A stretch of DNA of 64,000 bases from Ruegeria sp. HKCCSA071 (GCF_017872555.1 NZ_JAEDOX010000001.1:496001-560000), one strand, 5' to 3'. Counted from the stretch's first letter, positions 1-9,208 are shown. Numbers and translations: made by a program. Notes: generated by a model from the letters alone, not told the origin.

Positions 1-661
1 TCTGCCGCTATTACGAAACACCGGATGGTTCAGTGAACGCTCGTCAGAGTTTCAGGCCGATTTGGCAGCCCTTGGCATAGCGAAATCGGTAGAAGCAGGA
101 GAGACGCTGTACCACTACGGTGATCCGGCAAATGGAATCTACGCGATTCTCAGCGGTGGTGTGCAGATAACGGCCCCCGCGGATGACGGTCAGGAGTTTG
201 TTTTGCACCGCGATGGCGCTGGGTTCTGGATTGGCGATCTTGCATTGTTTGCAGGTGCATTGCGACTGGTCAGTGTTGTCACGACGCAAGCCACTCAAGC
301 CTTGTTCTTCCCTAACCTGAGCATCTCGCGATTGATTCAGAACAATCCTGACTACATCCGGGATTTCTATGCGTTAACGCATGAGAATATGCGAACCGCT
401 TTGCGCATCATGGCAAATCTGGCCGTGACGGGAACGGAAAAGCGGCTGGTCCTGAGGTTGCTTCACTTGGACGAAGGAACCTCGAAAACCGAGGGCTGGA
501 TTGAAGTTTCCCAAGACGATCTGGCGGTGATGATTGCTGTATCGCAACCGACTTTGCACAGGAACCTTCACCGGCTTGTGGATTTGGGGTTAATCGAACT
601 GGGGTATGGCCGGGTTCGACTGCTGGATCGGGGCGCATTGATAGCCAGTTGTCAGACCTGA
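1..661 (+). CDS. Crp/Fnr-family transcriptional regulator (5' end outside window)
   Basis: The reading frame is open from base 2 to the TGA at 659-661, so the gene begins to the left of the window; the first in-window start-like codon (TTG at 62) lies inside the conserved N-terminal helix and is not a credible start. The visible part has a cyclic-nucleotide-binding-type beta barrel (EAGETLYHYGDPANGIYAIL) followed by a C-terminal winged helix-turn-helix (DDLAVMIAVSQPTLHRNLHR). I see no Fnr-type cysteine cluster in the visible part. Proteins of this family bind DNA as dimers and respond to cNMP, redox or metabolic signals; the ligand cannot be told here. No partner gene is visible. Confidence 0.85.
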   Translation, partial: LPLLRNTGWFSERSSEFQADLAALGIAKSVEAGETLYHYGDPANGIYAILSGGVQITAPADDGQEFVLHRDGAGFWIGDLALFAGALRLVSVVTTQATQALFFPNLSISRLIQNNPDYIRDFYALTHENMRTALRIMANLAVTGTEKRLVLRLLHLDEGTSKTEGWIEVSQDDLAVMIAVSQPTLHRNLHRLVDLGLIELGYGRVRLLDRGALIASCQT

Positions 662-760
662 GGTTTCGGGTAGCGACACCGGCATGCGGTCCAATATACG
701 CGGACAGGCTGGCCGCTGTGTACCGTACCCGACGAACTTAAGCCTACGCCACGCCGCGGT

Positions 761-1849
761 TCAGTTTTTCGCACGCGCCTGACTGTCCTCCTCGCCCAAT
801 TGGCCGTCCAGAGACATCAGGATTGCAACCGGGCGCAAAGCGGGGATGTGGCTGAACACGATCAGGATGCAGACCGTCAGCGGTACGCTGAGGAAAGCAC
901 CGATCAGGCCCCAGACTGTTGTCCAGAAGGTCAACGCCAGAATGACAAGGAATGTCGACATGTTCAGCGAACGGCCCAGCATGGCCGGATCAAGGAAGTT
1001 ACCGATCAGGAATTGAAGGGTGCCGCACCCAAACAAGATGATCAGAAACGGAACGATCGTATCAAACTGAACAAGTGCGATCATGGCCGGAAAAAACACC
1101 GCTATAATCGACCCGATCGAGGGAATGAAGTTCAGAGCAAAGGTCAAAACGGCCCAGGTTTCCGCATATTCCAAACCAAGGACCCTGAATACAAAATAAC
1201 TGATGCCTGCTGTGATCAGGCTGATCAGCGTCTTAACCCCAACATATCGTTGCAGGCTGATCGATATGGCATCAAGCATGGTCGCAAAATCCGCGCCGGT
1301 TTGGGGGTCGCCAGCCGCCAGTTGAATTTTCTTGCGAAAGGCCAGACGCTCGGCCATCAGGAACGCGACATAGAGGCTGATCAGAAAGAACTGGTTTAGC
1401 AGGGACGTAGCGCTGCCCAACAACAGGCGTGCGACATAGGTCATGTCGATGCTGACCAGATTGTCGCGGATGAAAGTGGTGACGTCGTTGCCGACAAGAC
1501 CGGTTATGCGCTCAACCGCCCCGTCGAACTGGTTTTCGTACGTGCTGACGGACCGTGCAAACTGCGTTGCCTGACTGCCCAGCACGTACATGATCATGAA
1601 CAATCCTACCAGAACGACGGTCACTCCGGCGATATTGGCCAACCAGACCGGAGCGCGGGTCAGCGCGGTAACGCGGTCGCTTAACGCTATGATCAGAACG
1701 TTGACCAACAGCGCCATGGCAAGAGGGATCAGGAAGTTCGCCCCGGCATAAAGCCCCAACACTATCAGCGTCGCGATGATGCAGGTGTCGCGGACAACAG
1801 ACAGTTTTAGCCTGGGGCGAGCCGTGAAATCTTCCTGATCCGGGATCAT
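761..1849 (-). CDS. AI-2E transporter (PerM/UPF0118) family permease
   Basis: A 362-aa polytopic inner-membrane protein with hydrophobic segments near residues 20-50, 60-85, 150-170 and four to five more in the C-terminal half, in the arrangement of the AI-2E exporter/PerM family. The typical central soluble stretch with amphipathic helices (about 85-150) and the conserved C-terminal block around LNFIPSIGSIIAVFFPA are present. Family members export small molecules or act as Na+/H+ antiporters, and substrate assignment from sequence is unreliable. It is transcribed alone, convergent with the Crp/Fnr gene and divergent from the YihY gene, with about 170 bp between the divergent starts. Confidence 0.85.
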   Translation of the reverse strand: MIPDQEDFTARPRLKLSVVRDTCIIATLIVLGLYAGANFLIPLAMALLVNVLIIALSDRVTALTRAPVWLANIAGVTVVLVGLFMIMYVLGSQATQFARSVSTYENQFDGAVERITGLVGNDVTTFIRDNLVSIDMTYVARLLLGSATSLLNQFFLISLYVAFLMAERLAFRKKIQLAAGDPQTGADFATMLDAISISLQRYVGVKTLISLITAGISYFVFRVLGLEYAETWAVLTFALNFIPSIGSIIAVFFPAMIALVQFDTIVPFLIILFGCGTLQFLIGNFLDPAMLGRSLNMSTFLVILALTFWTTVWGLIGAFLSVPLTVCILIVFSHIPALRPVAILMSLDGQLGEEDSQARAKN

Positions 1850-2020
1850 TCAGTATCCTGTTTATCTGTTCTTACGTAGGCTGGTGATCGCCTGTCTTTA
1901 CCTAATCCTGCACCTGCAATCCGTTTTTAGCAATGCAGTCAGCCGTTTGCAGATCGGCAATTGTCACTTTGATAGCGATGACGGGTTCTGTGTTTTATTT
2001 CGGCAGGTTAGGGTTGCAGG

Positions 2021-2887
2021 ATGACAAAGCCTACGAATCCCCCGTTTGGCCGCCCGCTTCAGGCGTTATGGCTGGCACTTCGCCGGTTCGTCAGGAAAAA
2101 CGGACCTGTCATGAGCAGCCACGTCGCCATGTCGCTGATGATGGCCCTGTTTCCCTTTGTGTTGTTCACCGTGGCGCTGGCCGGGGCATTGTCACAGGAC
2201 TATGTCACTGATGAGTTGATTGATCTGCTATTCGGGGCATGGCCCAAGGATGTTGCGGACCCGATCGTGGCCGAATTGCGTGCGGTTCTGGCCGGGGCGG
2301 GGTCGGGCGTGATTACGCTGGGTGGCCTGCTTGCGATCTACTTTGCCTCCAACGGGGTTGCTGCAGTACGCGCAGCGATGAATCAGGCCTATCACGATCA
2401 GGACAGTTGGCCTTTTTGGAAAACCCGGCTTTTGTGTCTGGTCCTGGTTATCCTTGGCGGTTCGGCAATCCTTGTTATTGCAACGCTCGAGGTGGTTCTG
2501 CCGGTCTACACGAAACTGGTGGCAGAGCATACCGAAGCTCAGGTTGCGGACTGGCTGTCCGTAGATCGCCTGCGCTGGACGTTTACTGTGGCCATCCCGG
2601 CCGGCACCGTCCTGCTGGCACATCTTATTCTGCCGACCCGAAGGCACAGCCTGACCCAAATCCTGCCTGGTGTCATTTTGACATTGGTTTTGTGGGCAGC
2701 CGGTGGATGGGCGTTTTCGGTCTATATCAGCCAGTTTGCCACCTACAGTGCCACATATGCCGGTTTGGCCGGGGCAATGGCCGCGCTGATCTTCTTGTAT
2801 CTGTGCTCTGCGATGCTGATCCTTGGCGCCGAATACAATGGCGCGTTGATCGACCTGCGAAACGCTGGCGAAGGAGATGTGGAATGA
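2021..2887 (+). CDS. YihY/BrkB family inner-membrane protein
   Basis: A 288-aa integral membrane protein with about six hydrophobic helices and the YihY/BrkB signature features: an early SSHVAMSLMMALFPFVLF helix, a GLLAIYFASNGVAAVRAAMN segment, and a C-terminal YAGLAGAMAALIFLYL helix followed by ILGAEYN. The family used to be called ribonuclease BN; it is now treated as a membrane protein of uncertain transport or envelope function. The stop codon overlaps the start of the downstream octaheme cytochrome gene (ATGA), so the two are translationally coupled and probably work in one process. No regulatory site is evident upstream. Confidence 0.88.
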   Translation: MTKPTNPPFGRPLQALWLALRRFVRKNGPVMSSHVAMSLMMALFPFVLFTVALAGALSQDYVTDELIDLLFGAWPKDVADPIVAELRAVLAGAGSGVITLGGLLAIYFASNGVAAVRAAMNQAYHDQDSWPFWKTRLLCLVLVILGGSAILVIATLEVVLPVYTKLVAEHTEAQVADWLSVDRLRWTFTVAIPAGTVLLAHLILPTRRHSLTQILPGVILTLVLWAAGGWAFSVYISQFATYSATYAGLAGAMAALIFLYLCSAMLILGAEYNGALIDLRNAGEGDVE

Positions 2888-4785
2888 GATTTGCCATTCT
2901 GGCGGCTTGCTTGATCTTCGCAAGTGAAGGGCTGGCGCAGTCACCGGAGTATGTCGGCTCGGATCAATGTTCGGACTGCCATCAGCACGAGGCTGAGGCC
3001 TGGGCTTCGTCTCATCATGCCTTGGCCTGGACGGAAGTCGGCGACGGTCATCTGGACGCCGATTTCGATGGAACCCGGTTCGTACAGAACGGGATGACAG
3101 TTGAATTTGAAAGACAGACAGACAGGTTCACAGCTCGTGTAACGGAAAAAGACGGTGCGACGACGGCATATGATGTGCATTCCGTTGTCGGGATCACGCC
3201 TCTGCAGCAATATCTGTTTGAAACCGAACCGGGGCGGTTGCAAAGTTTTGATGTGGTTTGGGATACCGAGCAGAAGCGCTGGTATCACTTATACCCCGAT
3301 CAGGATCTGCCGCCAGAAGACGGGCTGCACTGGACGGGCCCTTACAAGAACTGGAACGCGCGCTGCGCCGAATGTCACGCCACAGGGTTTGAAAAGAACT
3401 ACGTCGCGCAATCCAGAACATACTCTTCCCAACAGGCCGAGATTGGTGTTGGCTGCGAAGCCTGCCATGGACCTGGATCGGCACATATCGATTGGACCAA
3501 AGGGCAGGGCGTTGCCGAGGAGCTGAGTGATAGAGGCTTCTCGATGAGCTGGGGCAAGGGCCAGACCGAGACCGAGATCCAGCAATGCGCAGGGTGTCAT
3601 TCGCGGCGCGAGGCGCATGGCAACGGAAACCCTTTGCCGGGAACCCCGTATCATGATGCCTATAACCTGGCTGTGTTGCGGCCCGGTTCGTATCATCCGG
3701 ACGGGCAGATACTGGATGAGGTCTACGTTTACGGCTCATTCCTGCAATCCAAAATGTATGCCCGAGGGGTCGGATGCATGAACTGCCACGAGGCACATAG
3801 CGCGCAGTTGAAGACCGAAGGCAACGGTATTTGCACGCAATGTCATTCCACGGCCGGAAACCCAGATTTCCCGACGCTAGCGAAAAGGGAATACGATACA
3901 ACCAATCACCATCATCACGTCATGGATAGCGCGGGGGCCCAGTGTAAAAGCTGCCACATGATCGAACGCACATATATGGGTGTGGACGGTCGCCGGGATC
4001 ACAGCTTTCGCGTGCCGCGACCGGATCTGGGATTAGGGGCTGATGCCTGCACTGATTGCCACCAGAATAAGGATCAGGCCTGGGCTGCCAGCCGGATCAA
4101 AGGGTGGTTTCCTGACACAGCCAATCGAGGGGCGCATTTTGGTACGGTATTCAAAGCTGCTGCCGATGGTCAGTTGAATACGCCAGAGGGTTTGATTGCT
4201 GTCGCAATGGAACCCTCGCAACCCGCTATCGTGCGCGCAACAGCGGCGTATTTGCTGCAACCCTTCAGCTCGCCCGAGGTTGCCGCGCATACAGCGCCAC
4301 TGTTGCAGGAAGACGATCCGCTGATACGCGCAAATGCAGCAGCCTTGCAGCGTCAGGCGAGCCCAACGGATCGTGCCCAAAGGTTAGAGCCCCTTTTGTC
4401 TGATCCTTTTCGCAACGTTCGCATAGCCGCCGCCAAGGAATTTCTGAGTATCCCTCCTCAAGCTCTGACACCTCAGCAACAGGGTCTGGCCGGGCAGGGG
4501 ATGGCCGAGTGGCAGGCGGCGATCTCGAACAGGCTGGATGCCCCTGAAACGCATCTGGTTCTGGGGGGCATGGCGTTGACGCTGCGCAACGCCCCGGCCG
4601 CCGAACGGGCATTTCGTGAGGTTGTCGCGCTGGACCCTCAACGCGCCGAAGCGTGGCCCATGGTGGTACAGCTGGCGCAGATCAACAGCGGCCCGGAAGC
4701 CGCACGTATCGCCTTGCGCGACGCCTTGATCAGGTTGCCCGATGACCCGGCCTTGCTGCAATTGTTGCAACAACTGGGCCCCTGA
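2884..4785 (+). CDS. periplasmic octaheme c-type cytochrome with HEAT/TPR C-terminus
   Basis: The ATG at 2884, overlapping the yihY-type stop codon, gives 633 aa with a signal peptide (MRFAILAACLIFASEGLAQ). Eight CxxCH haem c motifs are visible: CSDCH, CAECH, CEACH, CAGCH, CMNCH, CTQCH, CKSCH and CTDCH, spread over roughly the first 400 residues. The rest (about 425-633) is helical and repetitive: HEAT-like units first, then TPR-like units ending AERAFREVVALDPQRAEAW. The cytochrome part resembles the cytochrome c554/multihaem group, so electron transfer in the periplasm is expected; a specific redox partner or nitrogen or sulfur substrate cannot be assigned. Earlier in-frame starts would produce only a shadow of the upstream gene. 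Confidence 0.88.
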   Translation: MRFAILAACLIFASEGLAQSPEYVGSDQCSDCHQHEAEAWASSHHALAWTEVGDGHLDADFDGTRFVQNGMTVEFERQTDRFTARVTEKDGATTAYDVHSVVGITPLQQYLFETEPGRLQSFDVVWDTEQKRWYHLYPDQDLPPEDGLHWTGPYKNWNARCAECHATGFEKNYVAQSRTYSSQQAEIGVGCEACHGPGSAHIDWTKGQGVAEELSDRGFSMSWGKGQTETEIQQCAGCHSRREAHGNGNPLPGTPYHDAYNLAVLRPGSYHPDGQILDEVYVYGSFLQSKMYARGVGCMNCHEAHSAQLKTEGNGICTQCHSTAGNPDFPTLAKREYDTTNHHHHVMDSAGAQCKSCHMIERTYMGVDGRRDHSFRVPRPDLGLGADACTDCHQNKDQAWAASRIKGWFPDTANRGAHFGTVFKAAADGQLNTPEGLIAVAMEPSQPAIVRATAAYLLQPFSSPEVAAHTAPLLQEDDPLIRANAAALQRQASPTDRAQRLEPLLSDPFRNVRIAAAKEFLSIPPQALTPQQQGLAGQGMAEWQAAISNRLDAPETHLVLGGMALTLRNAPAAERAFREVVALDPQRAEAWPMVVQLAQINSGPEAARIALRDALIRLPDDPALLQLLQQLGP

Positions 4786-4806
4786 TCGGGCACAGGCTTG
4801 CCCGAT
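4785..4806 (+). terminator. putative terminator of the yihY-cytochrome pair
   Basis: A 7-bp inverted repeat (ATCGGGC at 4785-4791, GCCCGAT at 4800-4806) with an 8-nt loop starts at the last base of the cytochrome stop codon and is followed by a short T-containing stretch (TTGTT). It is a plausible weak intrinsic terminator. Confidence 0.45.
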
Positions 4807-4872
4807 TTGTTCCATCTTCACGGCAAGATTTTACGCTAACAGCATTTCGGAACTGTTGTTTTGAGGTGATGC

Positions 4873-5064
4873 ATGTCCGCTGAGTCAACAAGACAGAAAG
4901 CAACCGGGCCGAACCCTGCTACGCTGGCGCAGCGCATTGAAGAGCTGCGCAATCGCGAGCCTGTATATGTTTCGCATGGGGACACACTGATGTTGCAGGG
5001 TATGGCCGCCACGTCGTTGCGCGAACAACGGCTAACCGGGAACCGTATCCGGTTGGAAGATTAA
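4873..5064 (+). CDS. small hypothetical protein, 63 aa
   Basis: A short frame with an ATG preceded by a GAGGTG ribosome-binding site 5 nt upstream. The product is hydrophilic with no membrane segment or signal peptide: an N-terminal basic, Ser/Thr-rich stretch, then a helix (LAQRIEELRNREPV) and a C-terminal LREQRLTGNRIRLED segment. Codon use matches neighbouring real genes. It ends 2 nt before the convergent rlmE stop. I do not recognise the family; it may be a conserved small roseobacter protein or a chance frame. Confidence 0.5.
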   Translation: MSAESTRQKATGPNPATLAQRIEELRNREPVYVSHGDTLMLQGMAATSLREQRLTGNRIRLED

Positions 5065-5066
5065 GT

Positions 5067-5783
5067 TCAGCCGCGAAATCCGGTTGCCACAACGAATTTT
5101 TCCGAACTGTCCGAACGGGATGCGGGCGGTTTCACATGCGCCACTTTCTGAAATTTCTGCTTCAGAAGTTTTTGCAAATCGCCTTCGGCACCGCCGGCAA
5201 GAACCTTGGCTACGAATGTGCCACCTTCTTCCAGCACGTCAAACGCAAAATGGGCCGCAGTTTCACACAGTGCAATGATCCGAAGATGGTCGGTCTGCTT
5301 GTGACCCGAGGACGCCGCGGCCATATCCGACATTACCACATCCGCCTTGCCACCCAGCCAGTCTTTGACCTTCTGGTCGGCGTCATCCTCCATGAAGTCC
5401 AGAACATGGGTATCGGCACCCGCAACCGGTTCCACTTCCTGCAAGTCGATACCCAGCACCGTTCCGACCCGTTTTCCTGACTTTTCGCCAAGCGCGTTTA
5501 CCCGTTTGACTGCAACCTGGCACCAGCCACCAGGCGCGCACCCCAGATCAACAACCCGTGCTCCGGGAACGAGAAAGCGGAACTTGTCGTCAAGTTCCAA
5601 GATCTTATACGCGGCGCGCCCACGGTATCCTTCGGTCTGGGCGCGCTTGACATAGGGGTCGTTCAACTGCCGTTCGAGCCAACGGGTCGAACTCAGCTTG
5701 CGACCCCTTGCGGTCTTTACTTTTACCTTCAGGTCACGCTGCCCGCGCCCCGAGTTGTTTTTGCCAGTTGGTGTCTTCGCCAT
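5067..5783 (-). CDS. rlmE: 23S rRNA (uridine-2552-2'-O)-methyltransferase RlmE/FtsJ
   Basis: 238 aa, the normal length for alphaproteobacterial RlmE. The SAM-binding motif [18 protein letters not shown], the SDMAA motif with the catalytic Asp, the [11 protein letters not shown]ys and the C-terminal [11 protein letters not shown]lu complete the K-D-K-E tetrad of FtsJ 2'-O-methyltransferases. The enzyme methylates U2552 in the A loop of 23S rRNA within the 50S subunit late in assembly. A Lys/Arg-rich N-terminal extension ([20 protein letters not shown]) probably contacts rRNA. Its ATG overlaps the TGA of the upstream ppx by one base (TGATG), so the pair is an operon. Confidence 0.95.
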   Translation of the reverse strand: MAKTPTGKNNSGRGQRDLKVKVKTARGRKLSSTRWLERQLNDPYVKRAQTEGYRGRAAYKILELDDKFRFLVPGARVVDLGCAPGGWCQVAVKRVNALGEKSGKRVGTVLGIDLQEVEPVAGADTHVLDFMEDDADQKVKDWLGGKADVVMSDMAAASSGHKQTDHLRIIALCETAAHFAFDVLEEGGTFVAKVLAGGAEGDLQKLLKQKFQKVAHVKPPASRSDSSEKFVVATGFRG

Positions 5784-6955
5784 CAGAACGGTCCGTCTTC
5801 CAGTACCCCGTCCGCGCTCATCTGTGCATAAAGCAGGCCCTCGCGCAGCCCCCGATCTGCCACGGAAAGGCGATCAGTGGGCCAACAGCGCAACAATGCC
5901 TGCAAAATGGCCGAGCCGGACATGATCAGGGCCTGCCGGTCTTCACCAATCCGAGGATCCCGGCGGCGCCCATGAGGGCCGAGTTCTAAATACCCGCGTA
6001 TGACTTTGTCAATCTGATCGCTGGTCATGCGCAGCCCGTCAACTTTGGTCCGGTCATACCGCTTGAGGCCCAGATGCGATGCCGCAACCGTTGTGACAGT
6101 TCCGCTGGTGCCAACGATCTGAAAACCTTCACGGGTCTGTTCATCTTTGTAAGGTGCGAAATCGGCCAGGTTTTCTTCGAAAAACCAGCTCATCAACGCA
6201 AACCGTGCCGCGTCGTTTTCGACGTCATTGAACTGATCCCGCAACGTGGCAACACCCAGCGGCACGCTGATCCAGTCCACAACTTTTGCAGCCGGAAAAG
6301 GGCTGTCGACCGTGTGAAATCCGTTATGCAAACGCATGATCGCAGCCGGGCGGTCACGGCGAGGGACGGACGAGATGTCGATCCAGACCAGCTCGGTCGA
6401 ACCGCCGCCAATATCGACAACCAACAGCTGTTCGGTCTTGGTGGACACCAGCGGGGCGCAGGAAATCACCGCCAAACGGGCTTCTTCTTCGGGTTGGATG
6501 ATTTCAAGCGTCAGCCCGGTTTCGCGTTTGACCTGTCGGATGAATTCGCGGGAATTCTTGGCGCGGCGGCAGGCCTCGGTTGCGATCAGACGCATCCGTT
6601 TCACTTTGTTCCGTTTCAGCTTTTGTTGACAGATTCGCAGCGCCTGAACGGTGCGTGCCATCGACGCCCGCGACAGACGTCCGGTACGTTCCAGACCCGC
6701 GCCCAGCTGCACGGACTTGGAGAAGCTGTCAACCACATGAAACCCGCTGCCCTTGGGCTGGGCTATCAACATGCGGCAACTATTTGTTCCCAAATCCAGA
6801 GCCGCATACAGGGCATCCGGATCGGGTCTTGCCGGCGCGGGGCTTTCGACCGCTTTCGGGAACGCGCCCGCACCTTTGGGACGCTTGGGCGCCATCGTAA
6901 CGCCCTCCGATTTTCGAGTTGATTTGACCCTAGGCGGGGCGTCGTCGTCGTGCAA
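5783..6955 (-). CDS. ppx: Ppx/GppA phosphatase (exopolyphosphatase-type)
   Basis: 390 aa with the ASKHA-fold motifs of Ppx/Gpp[16 protein letters not shown] at about residues 50-64, the [13 protein letters not shown] phosphate-binding loop and [11 protein letters not shown]. It lacks the large C-terminal HD region of E. coli Ppx, which is usual for the short alphaproteobacterial form. Family members hydrolyse terminal phosphate of polyphosphate or convert pppGpp to ppGpp; which activity applies is not clear from sequence. The N-terminal 45 residues are low-complexity and basic; a later start at residue 21 (MAPKRPKG) is possible. It is co-transcribed with rlmE. Confidence 0.9.
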   Translation of the reverse strand: MHDDDAPPRVKSTRKSEGVTMAPKRPKGAGAFPKAVESPAPARPDPDALYAALDLGTNSCRMLIAQPKGSGFHVVDSFSKSVQLGAGLERTGRLSRASMARTVQALRICQQKLKRNKVKRMRLIATEACRRAKNSREFIRQVKRETGLTLEIIQPEEEARLAVISCAPLVSTKTEQLLVVDIGGGSTELVWIDISSVPRRDRPAAIMRLHNGFHTVDSPFPAAKVVDWISVPLGVATLRDQFNDVENDAARFALMSWFFEENLADFAPYKDEQTREGFQIVGTSGTVTTVAASHLGLKRYDRTKVDGLRMTSDQIDKVIRGYLELGPHGRRRDPRIGEDRQALIMSGSAILQALLRCWPTDRLSVADRGLREGLLYAQMSADGVLEDGPF

Positions 6956-6982
6956 GCGATTTCCATTTCAAATTTGGTTTGG

Positions 6983-7000
6983 ATGTCACACGCGGTTCAT
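6983..7000 (+). promoter_or_regulatory. weak candidate Pho box upstream of phoX
   Basis: Two 7-mers spaced 11 bp apart, ATGTCAC (6983) and GGTTCAT (6994), resemble the direct repeats of a PhoB box (consensus CTGTCAT). The first is close to consensus and the second poor. It lies about 75 bp before the phoX-type start codon, so position supports it more than sequence does. Confidence 0.3.
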
Positions 7001-7073
7001 ACTGAGGTGCGATTTGATCTTTGATCCCGGTTGAGGGATTCTTGATTGCAATTAGCCGCAGACGGAGCCTGCC

Positions 7074-8960
7074 ATGAAAGATGAACGTGTCCTGACCTTT
7101 GACGAATTCGATGAAATGGTGAACCCGCGCCCAGAGGAATGCGAGTTTGACCGCGTCGTTGAGCGTGCCCTGTCACGTCGGGGATTTCTGGGCGGCGTAT
7201 TGGCGACAGGAAGTTTCACGGCTTTGGCTGGGTCGCTGCTTCCGACTGGTGCGCGCGCAGCCGCAGATCGTTTTGCGTTCGAGGCGATTCCGGCGTCAAC
7301 TGCCGACGACGTCATCGTGCCGCAGGGCTACAAGGCCGAGGTGTTGGTGCGCTGGGGCGATCCGCTTTGGTCTGATGCGCCCGAATTCGATCCGGCAACC
7401 CGTGGAACTGCCGCCAGTCAGGAGCGTGCATTTGGTGACAACACCGACGGACAGGATGTGTTTCTGCACGAGGGGCACGTTCTGCTGGTCGTGAACAACG
7501 AATATACCAATCGCGATATCCTTTGGGGAAACAATCCGGACGCCAAGGCCGCCTCGGATGACGATGTTGCCAAGGGCATGATGGCGCATGGTGTGACGGT
7601 GGTCGAGATTGCTGCTGCCGACGGCAAATGGGGCATCGTCAGGGATAGCCCGTATAACCGCCGCGTCACGCCGCGGACAGACATGTCGCTGACCGGCCCT
7701 GCCGCGGGCCATGATCTGTTGAAAACTGCCGCTGATCCGACAGGTACCACCTCTAAGGGCACCTGGAACAACTGTGGCAACGGCATGACCCCATGGGGGA
7801 CGTATTTGGCCTGTGAAGAGAATTTTAACGGTTACTTCTCGGCTGAGGACGAAAACCATGAAGTCAGCGCCGAACTTCAGCGCTACGGCGTTTCGTCCAA
7901 GGATTGGGGATACGGATGGGCCGGAATTGACGAGCGTTTCGACGTCTCGAAAAACCCTAACGAGCCGAACCGCGCAGGCTATGTAGTCGAAATCGATCCA
8001 ACCGATCCGGCCTCGATCCCTCGCAAGCTGACCGCGCTCGGTCGGTTCAAGCATGAAAACGCCGAGTCCATTGTGAACAATGACGGTCGTGTCGTCGTCT
8101 ACATGGGTGATGATGAACGGGGTGAGTTCCTGTATCGCTTCGTCTCGGACGGTGTTTATGCCGCTGGGGTGGACACGCATGCATTGCTTGAGAACGGTAC
8201 GTTGTCAGTTGCAAAGTTCAACGATGACGGGACCGGTGAGTGGCTGGACCTGACACCTGAAGCAACCGGTTTGGCGTCGCAGGCCGAAATCTGCATCCAT
8301 ACGCGGCAAGCAGCGTCGGCCGTGGGCGCGACCACTATGGACCGCCCGGAATGGGTTGCGGCCAATCCGAACGCGCCCGAGGTCTATTGCTGCCTGACCA
8401 ACAACAAGAACCGCGGTGTCAAACCGGATGCCGGTGGCGACGACACTTCGGTCAATGGGCCGAATCCGCGCGAGGCGAACAACTACGGTCAGATCGTGCG
8501 CTGGCGTCCTGAAGGCGGAGACCATGGCGCATCAGGTTTCGAATGGGACCTGTATGTACTGGCCGGAAACCCGACCGTGCATCAGGATGCTTATGGCGGC
8601 TCGGACAATGTCAACGCCGACAATATGTTCAACTCGCCCGACGGTCTGAAGTTTGACAGCAACGGTCTGCTGTGGATCCAGACCGACGGCAAATACAGCA
8701 ACGAGGGCGACTTCGAAGGGCAGGGGAACAACCAGATGCTGGCAGGCGACCCCGTTACCGGTGAAATCCGTCGTTTCCTCGTCGGCCCGAACGAGTGTGA
8801 GATCACTGGCCTCAGCTGGTCGCCGGATCGCCGCACCATGTTTGTTGGTATTCAGCACCCCGGTGAAGACGGCAATAGCCACTGGCCCGACGGTGGAAAC
8901 TCGGTTCCTCGTTCTGCCATCATTGCGGTTTCTCGTGAAGACGGCGGGCTGGTCGGTTAA
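7074..8960 (+). CDS. phoX: PhoX-family alkaline phosphatase (DUF839), Tat-exported
   Basis: 628 aa with a twin-arginine signal region around residues 35-65 (ALSRRGFLGGVLATGSFTAL, then an Ala cleavage region GARAAADR) that is preceded by about 35 cytoplasmic residues, as is usual in PhoX. The mature part shows DUF839 features: GVTVVEI, GNGMTPWGTYLACEENFNGY, GRFKHENAESIV, YMGDDERGEFLYRFVSDG and the C-terminal GLSWSPDRRTMFVGIQHPGE block. PhoX enzymes are Ca/Fe-dependent periplasmic phosphomonoesterases used for organic phosphate scavenging in the ocean. It is a single-gene unit ended by a strong terminator. Confidence 0.92.
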   Translation: MKDERVLTFDEFDEMVNPRPEECEFDRVVERALSRRGFLGGVLATGSFTALAGSLLPTGARAAADRFAFEAIPASTADDVIVPQGYKAEVLVRWGDPLWSDAPEFDPATRGTAASQERAFGDNTDGQDVFLHEGHVLLVVNNEYTNRDILWGNNPDAKAASDDDVAKGMMAHGVTVVEIAAADGKWGIVRDSPYNRRVTPRTDMSLTGPAAGHDLLKTAADPTGTTSKGTWNNCGNGMTPWGTYLACEENFNGYFSAEDENHEVSAELQRYGVSSKDWGYGWAGIDERFDVSKNPNEPNRAGYVVEIDPTDPASIPRKLTALGRFKHENAESIVNNDGRVVVYMGDDERGEFLYRFVSDGVYAAGVDTHALLENGTLSVAKFNDDGTGEWLDLTPEATGLASQAEICIHTRQAASAVGATTMDRPEWVAANPNAPEVYCCLTNNKNRGVKPDAGGDDTSVNGPNPREANNYGQIVRWRPEGGDHGASGFEWDLYVLAGNPTVHQDAYGGSDNVNADNMFNSPDGLKFDSNGLLWIQTDGKYSNEGDFEGQGNNQMLAGDPVTGEIRRFLVGPNECEITGLSWSPDRRTMFVGIQHPGEDGNSHWPDGGNSVPRSAIIAVSREDGGLVG

Positions 8961-8980
8961 CCCCGGCAAGACGCGTTGAA

Positions 8981-9016
8981 AAAAGCCTCGGGCGGGTCAT
9001 GCTGTCCGGGGCTTTT
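8981..9016 (+). terminator. intrinsic terminator of phoX
   Basis: An 11-bp stem (8981-8991 with 9006-9016, one G-U pair) with a 14-nt loop; the 3' arm ends in TTTT. It starts 20 bp after the phoX stop and isolates phoX from the next operon. Confidence 0.8.
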
Positions 9017-9062
9017 GTTCATTATGCAGCGCTCTCATAGTGACAATGAGAATTTTGGTATG

Positions 9063-9155
9063 CGTTTTCGCCGCGAGACGGGTTAAAACCCCGCCACGCC
9101 ACCGTGGGCGAAAACGTCGCTTGAAAAGCGCCGGGTGTCGAAAACCGACCGACCC
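9063..9155 (+). ncRNA. structured 5' leader upstream of the folate/methionine operon (possible riboswitch)
   Basis: The 190-nt space between the phoX terminator and the 98-aa gene folds into several perfect stems. P1: 9063-9072 pairs with 9107-9116 (10 bp, CGTTTTCGCC/GGCGAAAACG) and encloses P2 (about 9079-9083 with the CCCG at 9090-9093, loop TTAAAA region) and P3 (9094-9098 with 9103-9107, loop CCAC), a three-way junction. P4: 9118-9122 with 9126-9130, loop GAA. P5: 9133-9140 with 9146-9155, with a bulge. The Shine-Dalgarno AGGAGG is at 9193-9198, about 40 nt later. I compared it by eye with SAM-II, SAH, SAM/SAH, THF-II and cobalamin consensus cores and saw no match. Confidence 0.5.
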
Positions 9156-9208
9156 ATCCCCACATTGAAGTTTAGAACCGGCCCATCGGGTTAGGAGGAA
9201 TCACAGTA

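Noticed and set aside
800..1399. 199-codon plus-strand frame antisense to the AI-2E permease gene
   Set aside because: Rich in Gln, Asp and Arg as expected for the complement of a hydrophobic membrane-protein gene; no ribosome-binding site or recognisable domain.
2239..2883. Long N-terminal extension of the octaheme cytochrome frame
   Set aside because: It lies wholly within the yihY-type gene in another frame and would precede the signal peptide; the ATG at 2884 overlapping the yihY stop is the natural start.
9063..9155. Known SAM, SAH, THF or cobalamin riboswitch
   Set aside because: I could not match the conserved core sequences of these classes by eye; left as an unassigned structured leader pending a covariance search.
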